From assembly GCF_026241095.1 (NCBI RefSeq), contig NZ_JAPFGB010000009.1, positions 124,001-188,000 on the forward strand: a stretch of DNA of 64,000 nt, written 5' to 3'. Below, one piece after another: positions 54,628-62,666 of the stretch. Positions within the stretch are counted from its first letter, which is position 1, and every line of letters begins with the position of its first letter. The translations under genes and the position numbers were made by a program. The notes under the pieces were generated by a model. It saw only the letters and a program-made list of their open reading frames with translations, was not told the origin of the DNA and ran no database searches. This DNA is from Saccharopolyspora sp. NFXS83. GTDB taxonomy: Bacteria > Actinomycetota > Actinomycetes > Mycobacteriales > Pseudonocardiaceae.

Positions 54628-55425
54628 GTGTTCGATGCCGCTGTGCTGAATCCCTTGCTGACCCGCTACGCGTCCTGGCTGGCGATGCCGACGGAGTTGA
54701 CCGCGGACACCTCGGACGAGGATCCCGAGCAGGTCGTGCTGATGCCGATGGTGCTGCGCATCGAGCGCGCCGAGCCGCCGCGCCGCACGGCGCTGCTGGA
54801 GGCCGCGGCGTCGGCCGCGCTCGCGGTGTGCCTGGACGAGCGGGCCAAGCCCGGCGGCGTGTGGCACGAGCCGGTGCACCACTGGATCTCCGGCCGCATC
54901 CGCAAGGTGTCGCGGCGGGCGCGGGGCGCGCACTGGGCGGCGGTGCAGGAGTTCCCGGGGCGCACGGTGGAGGTGGACGGCGCCGAGGTGCGGGCGTTCC
55001 TGCCGTCGCGGGTCGCGGACATGCCGAGGGAGTTGACGCGGCTGCAGATCTCCGGCAGCGAGCTCGACGCGGACGAGCCGGGACCGCCCGTAGCGGGGGC
55101 GCCGGTGCTGTGGCTGAACCCGGACGTGGCGATGAGCGCGGGTAAGTCCGCTGCTCAGGTCGGTCACGCCACGATGTTCCTGGCGGCGTTGCTGCACGGC
55201 GAGCACCGCGACGACGAGGTGGCGCGGTGGTCGGCGGCGGGGCTGCCGTGCTCGGTCCGCGTCGCCGACGGGGCGACTTGGCGGCGGCTGCTGCCGGGCG
55301 ACGACGCGGAGACAGCGTGGCGCCGCCACGGTGTCGCGGCCGTCCGCGACGCGGGTTTCACCGAGATCGATCCCGGCACCGTCACCGTCCTCGCCCAGTG
55401 GCCGCGGCCGTCCGGAACCGCCTGA
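54628..55425 (+). CDS. Pth2-like peptidyl-tRNA hydrolase domain protein
   Basis: About 265 residues. The C-terminal part has NPDVAMSAGKSAAQVGHATMF, the basic and catalytic signature of the archaeal/eukaryal-type Pth2 family, and EIDPGTVTVLAQWP near the end, as in that family. The N-terminal 160 residues are not assigned; they contain ALLEAAASAALAVCLDERAK. Pth2 releases tRNA from stalled peptidyl-tRNA. In actinobacteria such proteins occur in addition to Pth1. The GTG at 54628 is the start. Confidence 0.75.
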   Translation: MFDAAVLNPLLTRYASWLAMPTELTADTSDEDPEQVVLMPMVLRIERAEPPRRTALLEAAASAALAVCLDERAKPGGVWHEPVHHWISGRIRKVSRRARGAHWAAVQEFPGRTVEVDGAEVRAFLPSRVADMPRELTRLQISGSELDADEPGPPVAGAPVLWLNPDVAMSAGKSAAQVGHATMFLAALLHGEHRDDEVARWSAAGLPCSVRVADGATWRRLLPGDDAETAWRRHGVAAVRDAGFTEIDPGTVTVLAQWPRPSGTA

Positions 55426-55459
55426 GCAACGCGAGTCCGACTGCGCGGGGGTGAGCCGG

Positions 55460-56113
55460 TCAGACCCTGGGTTGCGGCGTGCTCGCCCGGCGCGCGGTCA
55501 GGACTGCGTCGAGGAGGTCGAGGATCTGCCCGCGGATTTCGGGCAGGTCGCCCAGCGCCTCGTCATCGAGGGCGACCAGCACTCGTTCGTTGACGGAGGC
55601 GATCAGCGACTGCCATTGCGCCGCGGTGAACTCCGCGTCCGTGAAATTGCGGGCGAGCATCTCGGCCCACTGCCGGTACGCGTCCCGGCGGCGGCGCATC
55701 CCCTCCGGCCCGACGCGGACGATCTCGACGAGGAGCACCCGGGCCAGTTCCGGGTCGCCGATGACGGCGCGCAGGTAGACGTCCATCCCGGTGAGCATCC
55801 GGTGCTGCCCGTAGGGCTGGTCGCGCACGGCTTCGTTGATCGCGTCGACCAGCCTCGACGTGGCTGCCTCGTAGACGTCCAGGAAGCACTCCTGCTTGTC
55901 GGCGAAGTGCTCGTAGAACGTGCGCCGCGAGACCTGCGCCTCCCGGACGATGTCGGCGACCTTCGCGCGGTCGTAGCCGTTCGCGGCGACGGCGCGCATC
56001 ATCCCGTTCCGCAGCTTCCTGCGGTGGTGGTCCCAGGCCCCTTCGGCCCGCGGGCCGGGCGGTAGCCGCGGACCGCGCTCGGGAACCAGCTTCGCCGGGT
56101 CGACCTCGGTCAT
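55460..56113 (-). CDS. TetR-family transcriptional regulator
   Basis: A 217-residue regulator. The DNA-binding region is GYDRAKVADIVREAQVSRRTFYEHFADKQECFLDVYE, and the C-terminal ligand domain is helical. It is convergent with the Pth2-like gene and about 240 bases from the Ddn-like gene, whose direction is the same. Target unknown; the F420-type genes next to it are candidates. Confidence 0.88.
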   Translation of the reverse strand: MTEVDPAKLVPERGPRLPPGPRAEGAWDHHRRKLRNGMMRAVAANGYDRAKVADIVREAQVSRRTFYEHFADKQECFLDVYEAATSRLVDAINEAVRDQPYGQHRMLTGMDVYLRAVIGDPELARVLLVEIVRVGPEGMRRRRDAYRQWAEMLARNFTDAEFTAAQWQSLIASVNERVLVALDDEALGDLPEIRGQILDLLDAVLTARRASTPQPRV

Positions 56114-56198
56114 GCCTTCAAAGTAGCGCCCCGGCCGGGTCTGCTACGTCGGATTCCGGGGCGGTGCGGGCTGGCTCACGCCGACGGAGCGCATGAAA

Positions 56199-56277
56199 CC
56201 GCCCAAGAGCGTCTGCGACATTTCGTCGCGAAGGTCTGGCGGCCTGGAAGTCGTCAAGGCCAAGTGCTCTTGGGCGG
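56199..56277. repeat. MITE-like or structured element
   Basis: CCGCCCAAGAGC and GCTCTTGGGCGG form perfect 12-bp terminal arms 55 bases apart. Inside are two further short hairpins (GCGAC/GTCGC and GGCCT/AGGCC), so the strand can fold into a three-way junction. The outer bases (TGAAA and CTCA) extend the inverted ends partly. It may be a small non-autonomous element, an insertion-sequence remnant, or an RNA structure. No target-site duplication is obvious. Confidence 0.45.
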
Positions 56278-56354
56278 CTCATCCGGGCGAACCCGGCAAC
56301 TACGATGCTCCCGCCGCGCGAGGCTGCGGACCAGGGCCGAAAGTCCCGTCGACG

Positions 56355-56828
56355 TCACTTCGCGGGTTCGCAGACGACGACCGGGATCGTGCGGTCGGTC
56401 CAGGACTGGTACGAGTCGAAGTCCGCGTAGAGCTCCAGCAGCTTCGCCCACAGCTCGGCCCGTTCCGGACCCTCGGCGACGCGTGCCCGCAACCGCAGCG
56501 CCTCCTTGCCGATCTGCACCGTCACCTCGGGGTTCGCGGTGATGTTGTGGTACCAGGCGGGGTGCCGGGGCAGGCCGCCCTGGGACGCGACGAGCACCAC
56601 CCGCTGGCCGTCGCGCAGGTACAGCAGCGGCGTGGTGCGGTCCTGCCCGCTCTTGCGCCCGGTCGTGGTCAGCAGGCAGGTCGGCACGCCGCGCCGCCAG
56701 GCGCTGCCGATCCGCCACCGGCCGCCGATGCGCCCACCGGTCGCGCGGTACGCGCGCACGTGGGCCCGGGACATCACCCGCATCACCTTGGGCACCAGCG
56801 GGGAGTCGAGTTGCCGCGGTCTGCGCAT
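56355..56828 (-). CDS. F420-type deazaflavin-dependent nitroreductase (Ddn-like)
   Basis: A 157-residue split-barrel protein. The family marks are LLTTTGRKSGQDRTTPLLYL, VVLVASQGGLPRHPAWYHN and NPEVTVQIG. Members reduce substrates with F420H2. The ATG is at 56828. An LLM gene of the F420 type lies divergently 225 bases away, which supports use of F420 in this locus. Confidence 0.88.
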   Translation of the reverse strand: MRRPRQLDSPLVPKVMRVMSRAHVRAYRATGGRIGGRWRIGSAWRRGVPTCLLTTTGRKSGQDRTTPLLYLRDGQRVVLVASQGGLPRHPAWYHNITANPEVTVQIGKEALRLRARVAEGPERAELWAKLLELYADFDSYQSWTDRTIPVVVCEPAK

Positions 56829-57053
56829 GGCGAGTCCTCCTGCTCCTCGGCCTGGACGGACCGGGCAGGCCCGTCGGTGGCAAGCGGTGATTTCCGTTGT
56901 GCGGACGGGAGTACGCCGCGTCCTTGGGTCTCGGCCAAACGCTTGCTAGGGTCATTGAAGCAGCTGCAGCAAGGCGCGTCGATCTCCATCCGGGCTCTTT
57001 CCACGCATCGCCGCCGCGGGCTCCGCCGAACCCCGGCGCGGAGAGGAAATTCC

Positions 57054-57914
57054 TTGCGACACGGCATCGTGCTGTTCACCAGCGATCGCGGGATCACGCC
57101 GGGACCGGCCGCGCAGGCGGCCGAGCAGGCCGGTTTCGACACGTTCTACGTCCCCGAGCACACCCACATCCCGATCAAGCGGACGGCCGCGCACCCCGGT
57201 ACCGGTGGCGCTGACCTGCCGGACGACCGCTACCTGCGGACCTTGGACCCCTGGGTGAGCCTGAGCGCCGCCGCCGCGCTGACCTCGCGGATCCGGCTGG
57301 CCACGGCGGTGGCGCTGCCGGTCGAGTCCGATCCGATCACGCTCGCCAAGACGATCGCCTCCTTGGACTGGCTCTCCGGCGGGAGGGTCCTGCTCGGGGC
57401 GGGATTCGGCTGGAACACCGATGAGCTCGCCGACCACCACGTGCCCGCGCACCGGCGGCGGACCGCGCTGCGCGAGCACATCGAGGCGATGCGCGCGCTG
57501 TGGACCGAGGAAGAGGCATCGTACTCCGGTGAGTTCGTCCACTTCGGACCGTCGTGGGCGTTCCCGAAGCCCGCGCGCATCCCGGTCCTGATCGGGGCCG
57601 GCGCGGGGCCGAAGACGTTCGCCTGGATCGCCGCGCACGCCGACGGCTGGATCACCACGCCCGCCGACACCGACGTGGCCGCGAACGCGGAGCGGTTGCG
57701 CGCGGCCTGGGCGGAGGCCGGTCGGCCCGGCTCACCGGAGATCCACGTGCTGGCGACCCGGAAACCGGCGCCGGACCTGCTCGCGGAGTGGGAGGGCTGC
57801 GGCGTCACCGAAGCGATCTGGGGACTGCCGGACAAGTCCGCCGACGAGGTGCGGGCGTTCCTCGCGCGGCACGCCGAACGGCTCGGCATCGGGCCCCCGG
57901 CACCTGCAGGGTGA
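57054..57914 (+). CDS. LLM-class F420-dependent oxidoreductase
   Basis: A 286-residue TIM-barrel enzyme of the F420-type luciferase-like family. Marks are LFTSDRGITPGPAAQAAEQ, FYVPEHTHIP, IRLATAVALPVESDPITLAKTIASLD and VLLGAGFGWN. It probably reduces or oxidises an unknown metabolite with F420. The TTG at 57054 is chosen because GAGAGGAAA lies upstream at correct distance. Confidence 0.87.
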   Translation: MRHGIVLFTSDRGITPGPAAQAAEQAGFDTFYVPEHTHIPIKRTAAHPGTGGADLPDDRYLRTLDPWVSLSAAAALTSRIRLATAVALPVESDPITLAKTIASLDWLSGGRVLLGAGFGWNTDELADHHVPAHRRRTALREHIEAMRALWTEEEASYSGEFVHFGPSWAFPKPARIPVLIGAGAGPKTFAWIAAHADGWITTPADTDVAANAERLRAAWAEAGRPGSPEIHVLATRKPAPDLLAEWEGCGVTEAIWGLPDKSADEVRAFLARHAERLGIGPPAPAG

Positions 57915-57920
57915 CCGCGG

Positions 57921-58526
57921 TCAGTCGTCGCCGACGCCGCGGGCCGCGAGCGCTTCGCCCAGTTCGTCGGAGTGGCGCAGGGTGCGGACCAGGAACGGGA
58001 CCGCGAACGCCGAGAGCGAGCGTTCGGCGTTGCGGGCGCGCTGCGCCTCGCGGGTCTCGGTCGCGATGGTCGACAGGGCCGCGACGGCCTGCAAGGTCAG
58101 CCCCACCAGCAAGCCCACCCGTTCCGGCCGGACGCCGATCCGGCGCAGCGGCCCGAGCCCGCGCTCCACCGCGGTGACCAGGTCGTCCACCCTGGTGGTG
58201 AGGGTGAACAGGTTGGCGGCGCCGAGCGCGGCGAACAGCCGCAGCGTCACCACCGAAGCCTGGTCCAGCCCGAGCATCCACCACTGCAGCAGGAAGATCA
58301 CCGCGAGCAGCGGCAGCAGCAACCGGGACGCCTGCCAGCACCGCCGCGGCGGGATCCGGGCGAGCGCGTAGCCCGCCACCACGACCACCGCCACCACGGC
58401 CAGCGACGGCGCCGAGCCGAGCAGGAAGATCAGCACCGCGAAGCCGAGCAGCAGCACGAACTTCACCCCGGCGGGCGTCCGGTGCACCGGGCTGGACCCG
58501 GGTTCGTACAGACCGAGCGGGCTCAC
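57921..58526 (-). CDS. bioN: ECF transporter T component (BioN-like)
   Basis: A 201-residue membrane protein with about five helices. The ECF T-component motif ARG occurs near the end (EALAARGVGD), and a related motif lies in the coupling helix (TREAQRARNAERS). It links the ATPases to the substrate protein BioY encoded upstream in the same operon. The GTG at 58526 overlaps the ATPase stop (GTGA). Convergent with the LLM gene. Confidence 0.87.
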   Translation of the reverse strand: MSPLGLYEPGSSPVHRTPAGVKFVLLLGFAVLIFLLGSAPSLAVVAVVVVAGYALARIPPRRCWQASRLLLPLLAVIFLLQWWMLGLDQASVVTLRLFAALGAANLFTLTTRVDDLVTAVERGLGPLRRIGVRPERVGLLVGLTLQAVAALSTIATETREAQRARNAERSLSAFAVPFLVRTLRHSDELGEALAARGVGDD

Positions 58527-59197
58527 CCGATCAGCTCCCGGTAGTGCGACAGCGCGGCCTCCGGGGTGCCGTCGGCGGCGATCCGCCCCTGGTCGAGCAC
58601 CACGACCCGGTCGAAACCGTCCAGCAGGTGCAGGTCGTGGGTCACCAGCACCACCTGCTGCGGCAGCTCCCGCAGCAACTCCATGAAGTGCCGCTTGTTG
58701 CGCAGATCCAGCAGCGTGGTCGGCTCGTCGCAGACCAGCACGTCCGGTTCCAGCACCAGCATCGAGCACAGCGCCAGCAGCTGCTTCTGACCGCCGGAGA
58801 GCTGGTGCGCGGGGTGCTCGGCGTAGCCGGCGAGACCGTGCCGGGCCAGCACCTCGGCGGCCCGGCGCTCCCGCTCGGCCTTCGGGATGCCGTGCCTGCG
58901 CAGCGAGAACGCCACGTCCTCACCGGCGGTCGGCATCACGATCTGGCTGTCCGGGTTGGTGAACACGAAACCGACGCGCTTGCGCACCGCACGCCCGTCG
59001 CGCGCCGGGTCGAGCCCGTCGACCAGCACCCGGCCGCTCGTCGGCGCCACCAGGCCGTTGATCATGCGTGCCAGCGTGGACTTGCCGGAGCCGTTCGCGC
59101 CGACGAACGCGACCCGCTCCTCGCCCAGCCGCAGATCGATGCCGTCCAGCACCGGGTGCTCCCCGTAGGCGTGCGCGATCTTCTCGAACTCGATCAA
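58523..59197 (-). CDS. bioM: ECF transporter ATPase (BioM-like)
   Basis: A 224-residue ATPase. Walker A is GANGSGKST, the signature LSGGQKQ, and Walker B VLVCDEPTTLLD; FVFTNPDSQIVMPT is typical of ECF-type ATPases. I choose TTG at 59197, which overlaps the thiolase stop (TTGA) and has GGGAG upstream; GTG 59212 is the alternative. With BioN and BioY it forms a biotin uptake system. Confidence 0.88.
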   Translation of the reverse strand: MIEFEKIAHAYGEHPVLDGIDLRLGEERVAFVGANGSGKSTLARMINGLVAPTSGRVLVDGLDPARDGRAVRKRVGFVFTNPDSQIVMPTAGEDVAFSLRRHGIPKAERERRAAEVLARHGLAGYAEHPAHQLSGGQKQLLALCSMLVLEPDVLVCDEPTTLLDLRNKRHFMELLRELPQQVVLVTHDLHLLDGFDRVVVLDQGRIAADGTPEAALSHYRELIG

Positions 59198-60318
59198 TCC
59201 ACTCGCTCCCACACCGTCGCCACGCCCAGCCCTCCGCCGGAGGACAGGGCGGCCACCCCGGTGCGCGGCCCGTTCTCGCGCACCATGCGGCTGAACAATC
59301 GCACCACCAGGACCGCACCCGACGCTCCCCAGGGGTGGCCGAGCGCGATGGCGCCGCCGTCCGGGCTCACGCCGCGCTCGTCGATCCTGGCCGCGTCCAC
59401 GCAGGCCAGGACCTGCCCGGCGAAGGCCTCCGTGAACTCGACGAGCTCCGGAACCGGACGATCCCGCAGCACGTGGCGCAGCGCGGGCACCGCACCCAGC
59501 CCGAGGCGGCTCGGATCCACACCGGCCGTGCGCTCGGCGACCAAGCGCAACCCCGGCACGCCCAGGCGGCGGCGCTCCCGCTCGGTGGTGATGAGCACGG
59601 CCGCGGCCCCGTCGCTGACGCCGCAGGAGTTCGCGGCGGTCGCGGTGCCGTCGGAGGTGAACGCGGGCCGGAACCGCGCCAGCCGCTCCCGGCCGAACCC
59701 GCGCCTGGGCCGCTCGTCGCGCCCACCGCCCACGTCGACCAGTTCCGCGTCGAAGCGGCCCGCGTCCTGCGCCGCGACCGCGCGGGCGTGGCTGCGCGCC
59801 GCGAACTCGTCCTGCCGCTCGCGGGAGATCCCGGCCTCGGCCGCGACCACGTCCGCCGCCGGACCCATGTCCGGGTCGCCGAGATCGGCGGGCGCGAACG
59901 GGGCGCGCGAGTAGAACCGCGGTGGTTCCCCCGCCGACCGCGGCCGGTGCGCCCGCCACGGCGCGGTCGACGCGCTCTCCACCCCGCCGGCCAGGTAGTG
60001 CTCACCGGCGCCGCCGCGCAGCATCGCGGCGGCCACAAGGATCGAGCTGAGGCCGCTGGCGCACTGCCGGTCCACCGTCATGCCGGGGACACCGACCCCG
60101 AACCCGGCGCGCAACGCCGCGACCCGCGCGGGATTGCCGCCCGGCCCCATCACGTTGCCGAGCAGCACGTCGTCCACCGCTTCCAGCCCCGAATCGTGCA
60201 GGGCGGCGGTGAGCACCGGCGCGGCGAGCCGTTCCGCGGTCAGGTTCCGCAACGCGCCGCCCACCTCGCCGATGGGGCTGCGGCGAGCGGCGATCACCAC
60301 CGGGTCGCGATCGTTCAC
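59194..60318 (-). CDS. Thiolase-family protein lacking second catalytic Cys
   Basis: A 374-residue thiolase. The nucleophilic Cys86 in DRQCASGLSS and His328 in IALGHPWGASG are present. The second catalytic Cys, expected in a CIGGG-type motif, is replaced by Ser359 (ALSSGGGLG). Without it normal thiolytic or condensing proton transfer should be weakened, so the reaction may differ. It lies between the ligase and the biotin ATPase genes, overlapping both by four bases. A role in making a pimelate-type biotin precursor or acyl-CoA is inferred from this context. Confidence 0.85.
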   Translation of the reverse strand: MNDRDPVVIAARRSPIGEVGGALRNLTAERLAAPVLTAALHDSGLEAVDDVLLGNVMGPGGNPARVAALRAGFGVGVPGMTVDRQCASGLSSILVAAAMLRGGAGEHYLAGGVESASTAPWRAHRPRSAGEPPRFYSRAPFAPADLGDPDMGPAADVVAAEAGISRERQDEFAARSHARAVAAQDAGRFDAELVDVGGGRDERPRRGFGRERLARFRPAFTSDGTATAANSCGVSDGAAAVLITTERERRRLGVPGLRLVAERTAGVDPSRLGLGAVPALRHVLRDRPVPELVEFTEAFAGQVLACVDAARIDERGVSPDGGAIALGHPWGASGAVLVVRLFSRMVRENGPRTGVAALSSGGGLGVATVWERVD

Positions 60319-61664
60319 CGCAGCTCCTCCGCGTCGAGAGTGCCCTCGCGCAGACCCTCGGCGATGCCGGCCCGCGCCGGTTTGCCGGAGCCGGTGCGGG
60401 GGAGGGCGGACACCGCGAGCCAGCGCCTCGGCCGCTTCGCTGGTTCCAGGTGGCGCGTCCTGGCGCGCAGCTCGGCGCGCGTCGGCGCGGTGCGCGGGTC
60501 GACCTCCAGCACGGCCGTCACCAGCGCTCCGAGCCGGCGGTGCGGGGTGCCCGCCACCACCACGTCCCGCACGTCGGCGGAGCCGCGCAGCGCCGACTCG
60601 ACCTCTTCGGCGACGACGAGGGCGCCGCCGGTGCTGATCGTGGAACCGGTGCGGCCCAGCACGCTCACGGTGCCGTCATCGTGGCGCACCGCGTGGTCCC
60701 CGACGCTGGACCAGCCCGGTTCCGCCGCGTCGAGGGCGCCGCGGCGCAGGTGGCCGTCGAAGGTCAGCTCCGAGCGGACCCACAGCACGCCTCCGAGCTC
60801 CGCGGGCAGCGAATCGCCCATCGCGTCCCGGACGTCGACGTCCACCAGCGGGCGCAGCCGCGGCGCACCGCGGCGCGCCGCGATCAGCGAATGCTCCGCG
60901 GAGCCGTAGTACTCCAGCAGCTCGCAGCCCGGCAGCAGCAGCCGCAGCCGCTCCTCCAGCACGCCGTCCACCCCAGCGCCGCCGCAGACGACCAGGCGCA
61001 GCGCGCACGCCGCGAGCAGCTGGGGACGGCGCTCCCACACCGACAGCAGCGCGGCGAGCATCGCCGGAACCAGGTGCACCACTGTCGCGTCGCGGCACTG
61101 CTCGGCGACCGCGGTCGCCGACCACTTGGGCAGCAGCCGCACCTCGCGGTCCTGGTGCAGGGCGTGCAGCGCTCCGAACAGGAACAACGACGAGCTCAGC
61201 GGGCCGGGCACCAGCACCACGTCGTCGCGGCGCAGCACCACGTCCAGCGCCGTGAAGCTCGCCAGCCACGATCCGCGGGTGCGGACCAGCACCTTCGGAG
61301 CGCCGCTGCTGCCGGAGGTCGTGGGCAGGTAGAAGTGCGTGCGCTCATCACCGCGCGCCGCGACGGGCGCCGCCTCCGGAGGAGCGCCGGAGACGATCGC
61401 ACCGGGCTTCGCGTCGGCCAGCACCGACTCCGGGCGCGACCACTCCGGGTCCACGATCAACGTCGCCGAGCCTGCCAGGTCCGCGCCCAGCAGCCAGCAC
61501 AGGCGGTGCACCGGATCCGGCTCGTCCACCGCGACCCGCGCCACCCCGTCCAGCCTCCGCGCGGCGCCGTGGGCGCGGCGCAGCACCTCCGCGCCGGTGA
61601 GCGCGGTCCCCGGCGACGACACCCCGGCCGTGAGCGGGCCGGTGCCCAGGATCGGCGGGGCCAT
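60315..61664 (-). CDS. AMP-binding acyl ligase in biotin operon
   Basis: A 449-residue ANL-family ligase, short for the family. Visible motifs are LPTTSGSSGAPKVL (ATP loop), EYYGSAEHS, SVGDHAVR, GRTGSTISTGG and the C-terminal lysine motif TGSGKPARAGI. It should activate a carboxylic acid as adenylate and probably make a CoA thioester. It starts directly after the bioY stop (TGAATG) and overlaps the thiolase gene by four bases. Actinobacterial biotin clusters often contain such a ligase, so a pimelate-like substrate is plausible. Confidence 0.87.
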   Translation of the reverse strand: MAPPILGTGPLTAGVSSPGTALTGAEVLRRAHGAARRLDGVARVAVDEPDPVHRLCWLLGADLAGSATLIVDPEWSRPESVLADAKPGAIVSGAPPEAAPVAARGDERTHFYLPTTSGSSGAPKVLVRTRGSWLASFTALDVVLRRDDVVLVPGPLSSSLFLFGALHALHQDREVRLLPKWSATAVAEQCRDATVVHLVPAMLAALLSVWERRPQLLAACALRLVVCGGAGVDGVLEERLRLLLPGCELLEYYGSAEHSLIAARRGAPRLRPLVDVDVRDAMGDSLPAELGGVLWVRSELTFDGHLRRGALDAAEPGWSSVGDHAVRHDDGTVSVLGRTGSTISTGGALVVAEEVESALRGSADVRDVVVAGTPHRRLGALVTAVLEVDPRTAPTRAELRARTRHLEPAKRPRRWLAVSALPRTGSGKPARAGIAEGLREGTLDAEELR

Positions 61665-62237
61665 TCAGCTCCCGGCCGGGCGGGACGTGGCCACCGGCAG
61701 CGCGCGGTGCACCGCCGCCGCCACCAGCGACACCGCCACCAGCTTCACCGCGTCGCCCGGCAGGAACACCAGCGACTGCACCGCGGCGGCACCGAGATCA
61801 CCCGTGAACGCCGCCCAGTACGGGATGCCCACCAGGTAGTCCACGGCGATTCCCGCGAAGTTCGCCAGCAGCAACAACGGCAGGCGCGGGCGCGGCAGAC
61901 CGCGCTGCACGATCAACCCCACCACGACCGCCGACAGCAACCAGCCCAGCACGAACCCGCCGCTCGGGCCCGCGAACGGGGCGATGCCGCCGCGCCCGCC
62001 CGACAGCAGCGGCAGGCCGATCGCCACCAGCGCCAGGAACAGCAGCACCGACGCGCCGGCGCGCCGCGCACCGAGGATGCTGCCCGCGAGCAGCGGCCCC
62101 ATGTTCTGCAGGACCACCGGCACCGCGGCGCCCGCGATGAACAGGCCGGGGAACAGGCCGAGCACAGCGATGAACGCCGCGAACACCACTGTCCTGGCCA
62201 GGTCAGCGGCCGGTTGGGCGGTGCGTTGTCCAGGCAC
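61665..62237 (-). CDS. bioY: Biotin transporter substrate protein BioY
   Basis: A 190-residue membrane protein with six helices. The BioY core is visible: FAAFIAVLGLFPGLF, AVPVVLQNMGPLLAGSILG, GGRGGIAPFAGPSGGFVLGWL and VDYLVGIPYW. It binds biotin as the S component. It is the first gene of the operon bioY-ligase-thiolase-bioM-bioN, all coupled or overlapping. I see no convincing BirA or BioQ box in the upstream gap. Confidence 0.92.
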   Translation of the reverse strand: MPGQRTAQPAADLARTVVFAAFIAVLGLFPGLFIAGAAVPVVLQNMGPLLAGSILGARRAGASVLLFLALVAIGLPLLSGGRGGIAPFAGPSGGFVLGWLLSAVVVGLIVQRGLPRPRLPLLLLANFAGIAVDYLVGIPYWAAFTGDLGAAAVQSLVFLPGDAVKLVAVSLVAAAVHRALPVATSRPAGS

Positions 62238-62377
62238 GACGACTCCTCACGCCGATCACGGGTCGGTGCGAACGTACCCGGCTCACCGGTGGGAGCAGAA
62301 AAGCTCCGACCACATCGTGGACGCCCGCACCCCGGCGCGGCCCACCCGGAGACCAAGCCCACACCGGCGCCGCCCGC

Positions 62378-62437
62378 TTTCGGAGTGAACGGACCGTTGG
62401 TCCAATCCCGTTGGACGAACGGTCCGTTCACTCCGAA
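62378..62437 (+). repeat. Dispersed nested palindrome, copy 13
   Basis: The longest copy. Arms extend to TTTCGGAGTGAACGGACC on the left and the matching GGTCCGTTCACTCCGAAA on the right. Loop AATCCCGTT. One change (GTTGGTCC). Confidence 0.9.
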
Positions 62438-62486
62438 AAGCTCCCCGCCGATCGGCGGGCGCTGCGGTGATCGAGGAGGCGCGCGG

Positions 62487-62540
62487 TGAGGTGAACGGAT
62501 CGTTCGCCCAATGCCGTTGGACGAACGGTCCGTTCACTCA
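62487..62540 (+). repeat. Dispersed nested palindrome, copy 14
   Basis: Left arm TGAGGTGAACGGATCGTTCGCC, right arm intact, loop CAATGCCGTT. Plus orientation. Confidence 0.88.
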
Positions 62541-62595
62541 CATCGGAGTTCCGCGGAGGTGGGCGTTGCGGGGCTCCCCGAGGGCGGAGGGGTTG

Positions 62596-62647
62596 TGAGT
62601 GAACGGACCGTTCGCCCAGTCCCGTTGGACGAGCGGTCCGTTCACCC
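62596..62647 (+). repeat. Dispersed nested palindrome, copy 15
   Basis: Left arm GTGAGTGAACGGACCGTTCGCC, right arm GGACGAGCGGTCCGTTCACCC. Loop AGTCCCGTT. Lies 20 bases from the helicase stop. Confidence 0.88.
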
Positions 62648-62666
62648 GGGTACGGGAGGGGAATCG

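Larger units (their letters stand above)
62238..62666. other. Intergenic region with three palindromes
   Basis: About 430 bases between the helicase gene end and the bioY start, both on the minus strand. Copies 13-15 of the dispersed element lie here at about 104-108 base spacing. The bioY promoter must be within the first part. Nothing else recognised. Confidence 0.4.

Noticed and set aside
62238-62300. BioQ or BirA operator upstream of bioY
   Set aside because: GCGAACGTACC lacks the spacing of a TGAAC-N3-GTTAC box, and no other dyad fits.
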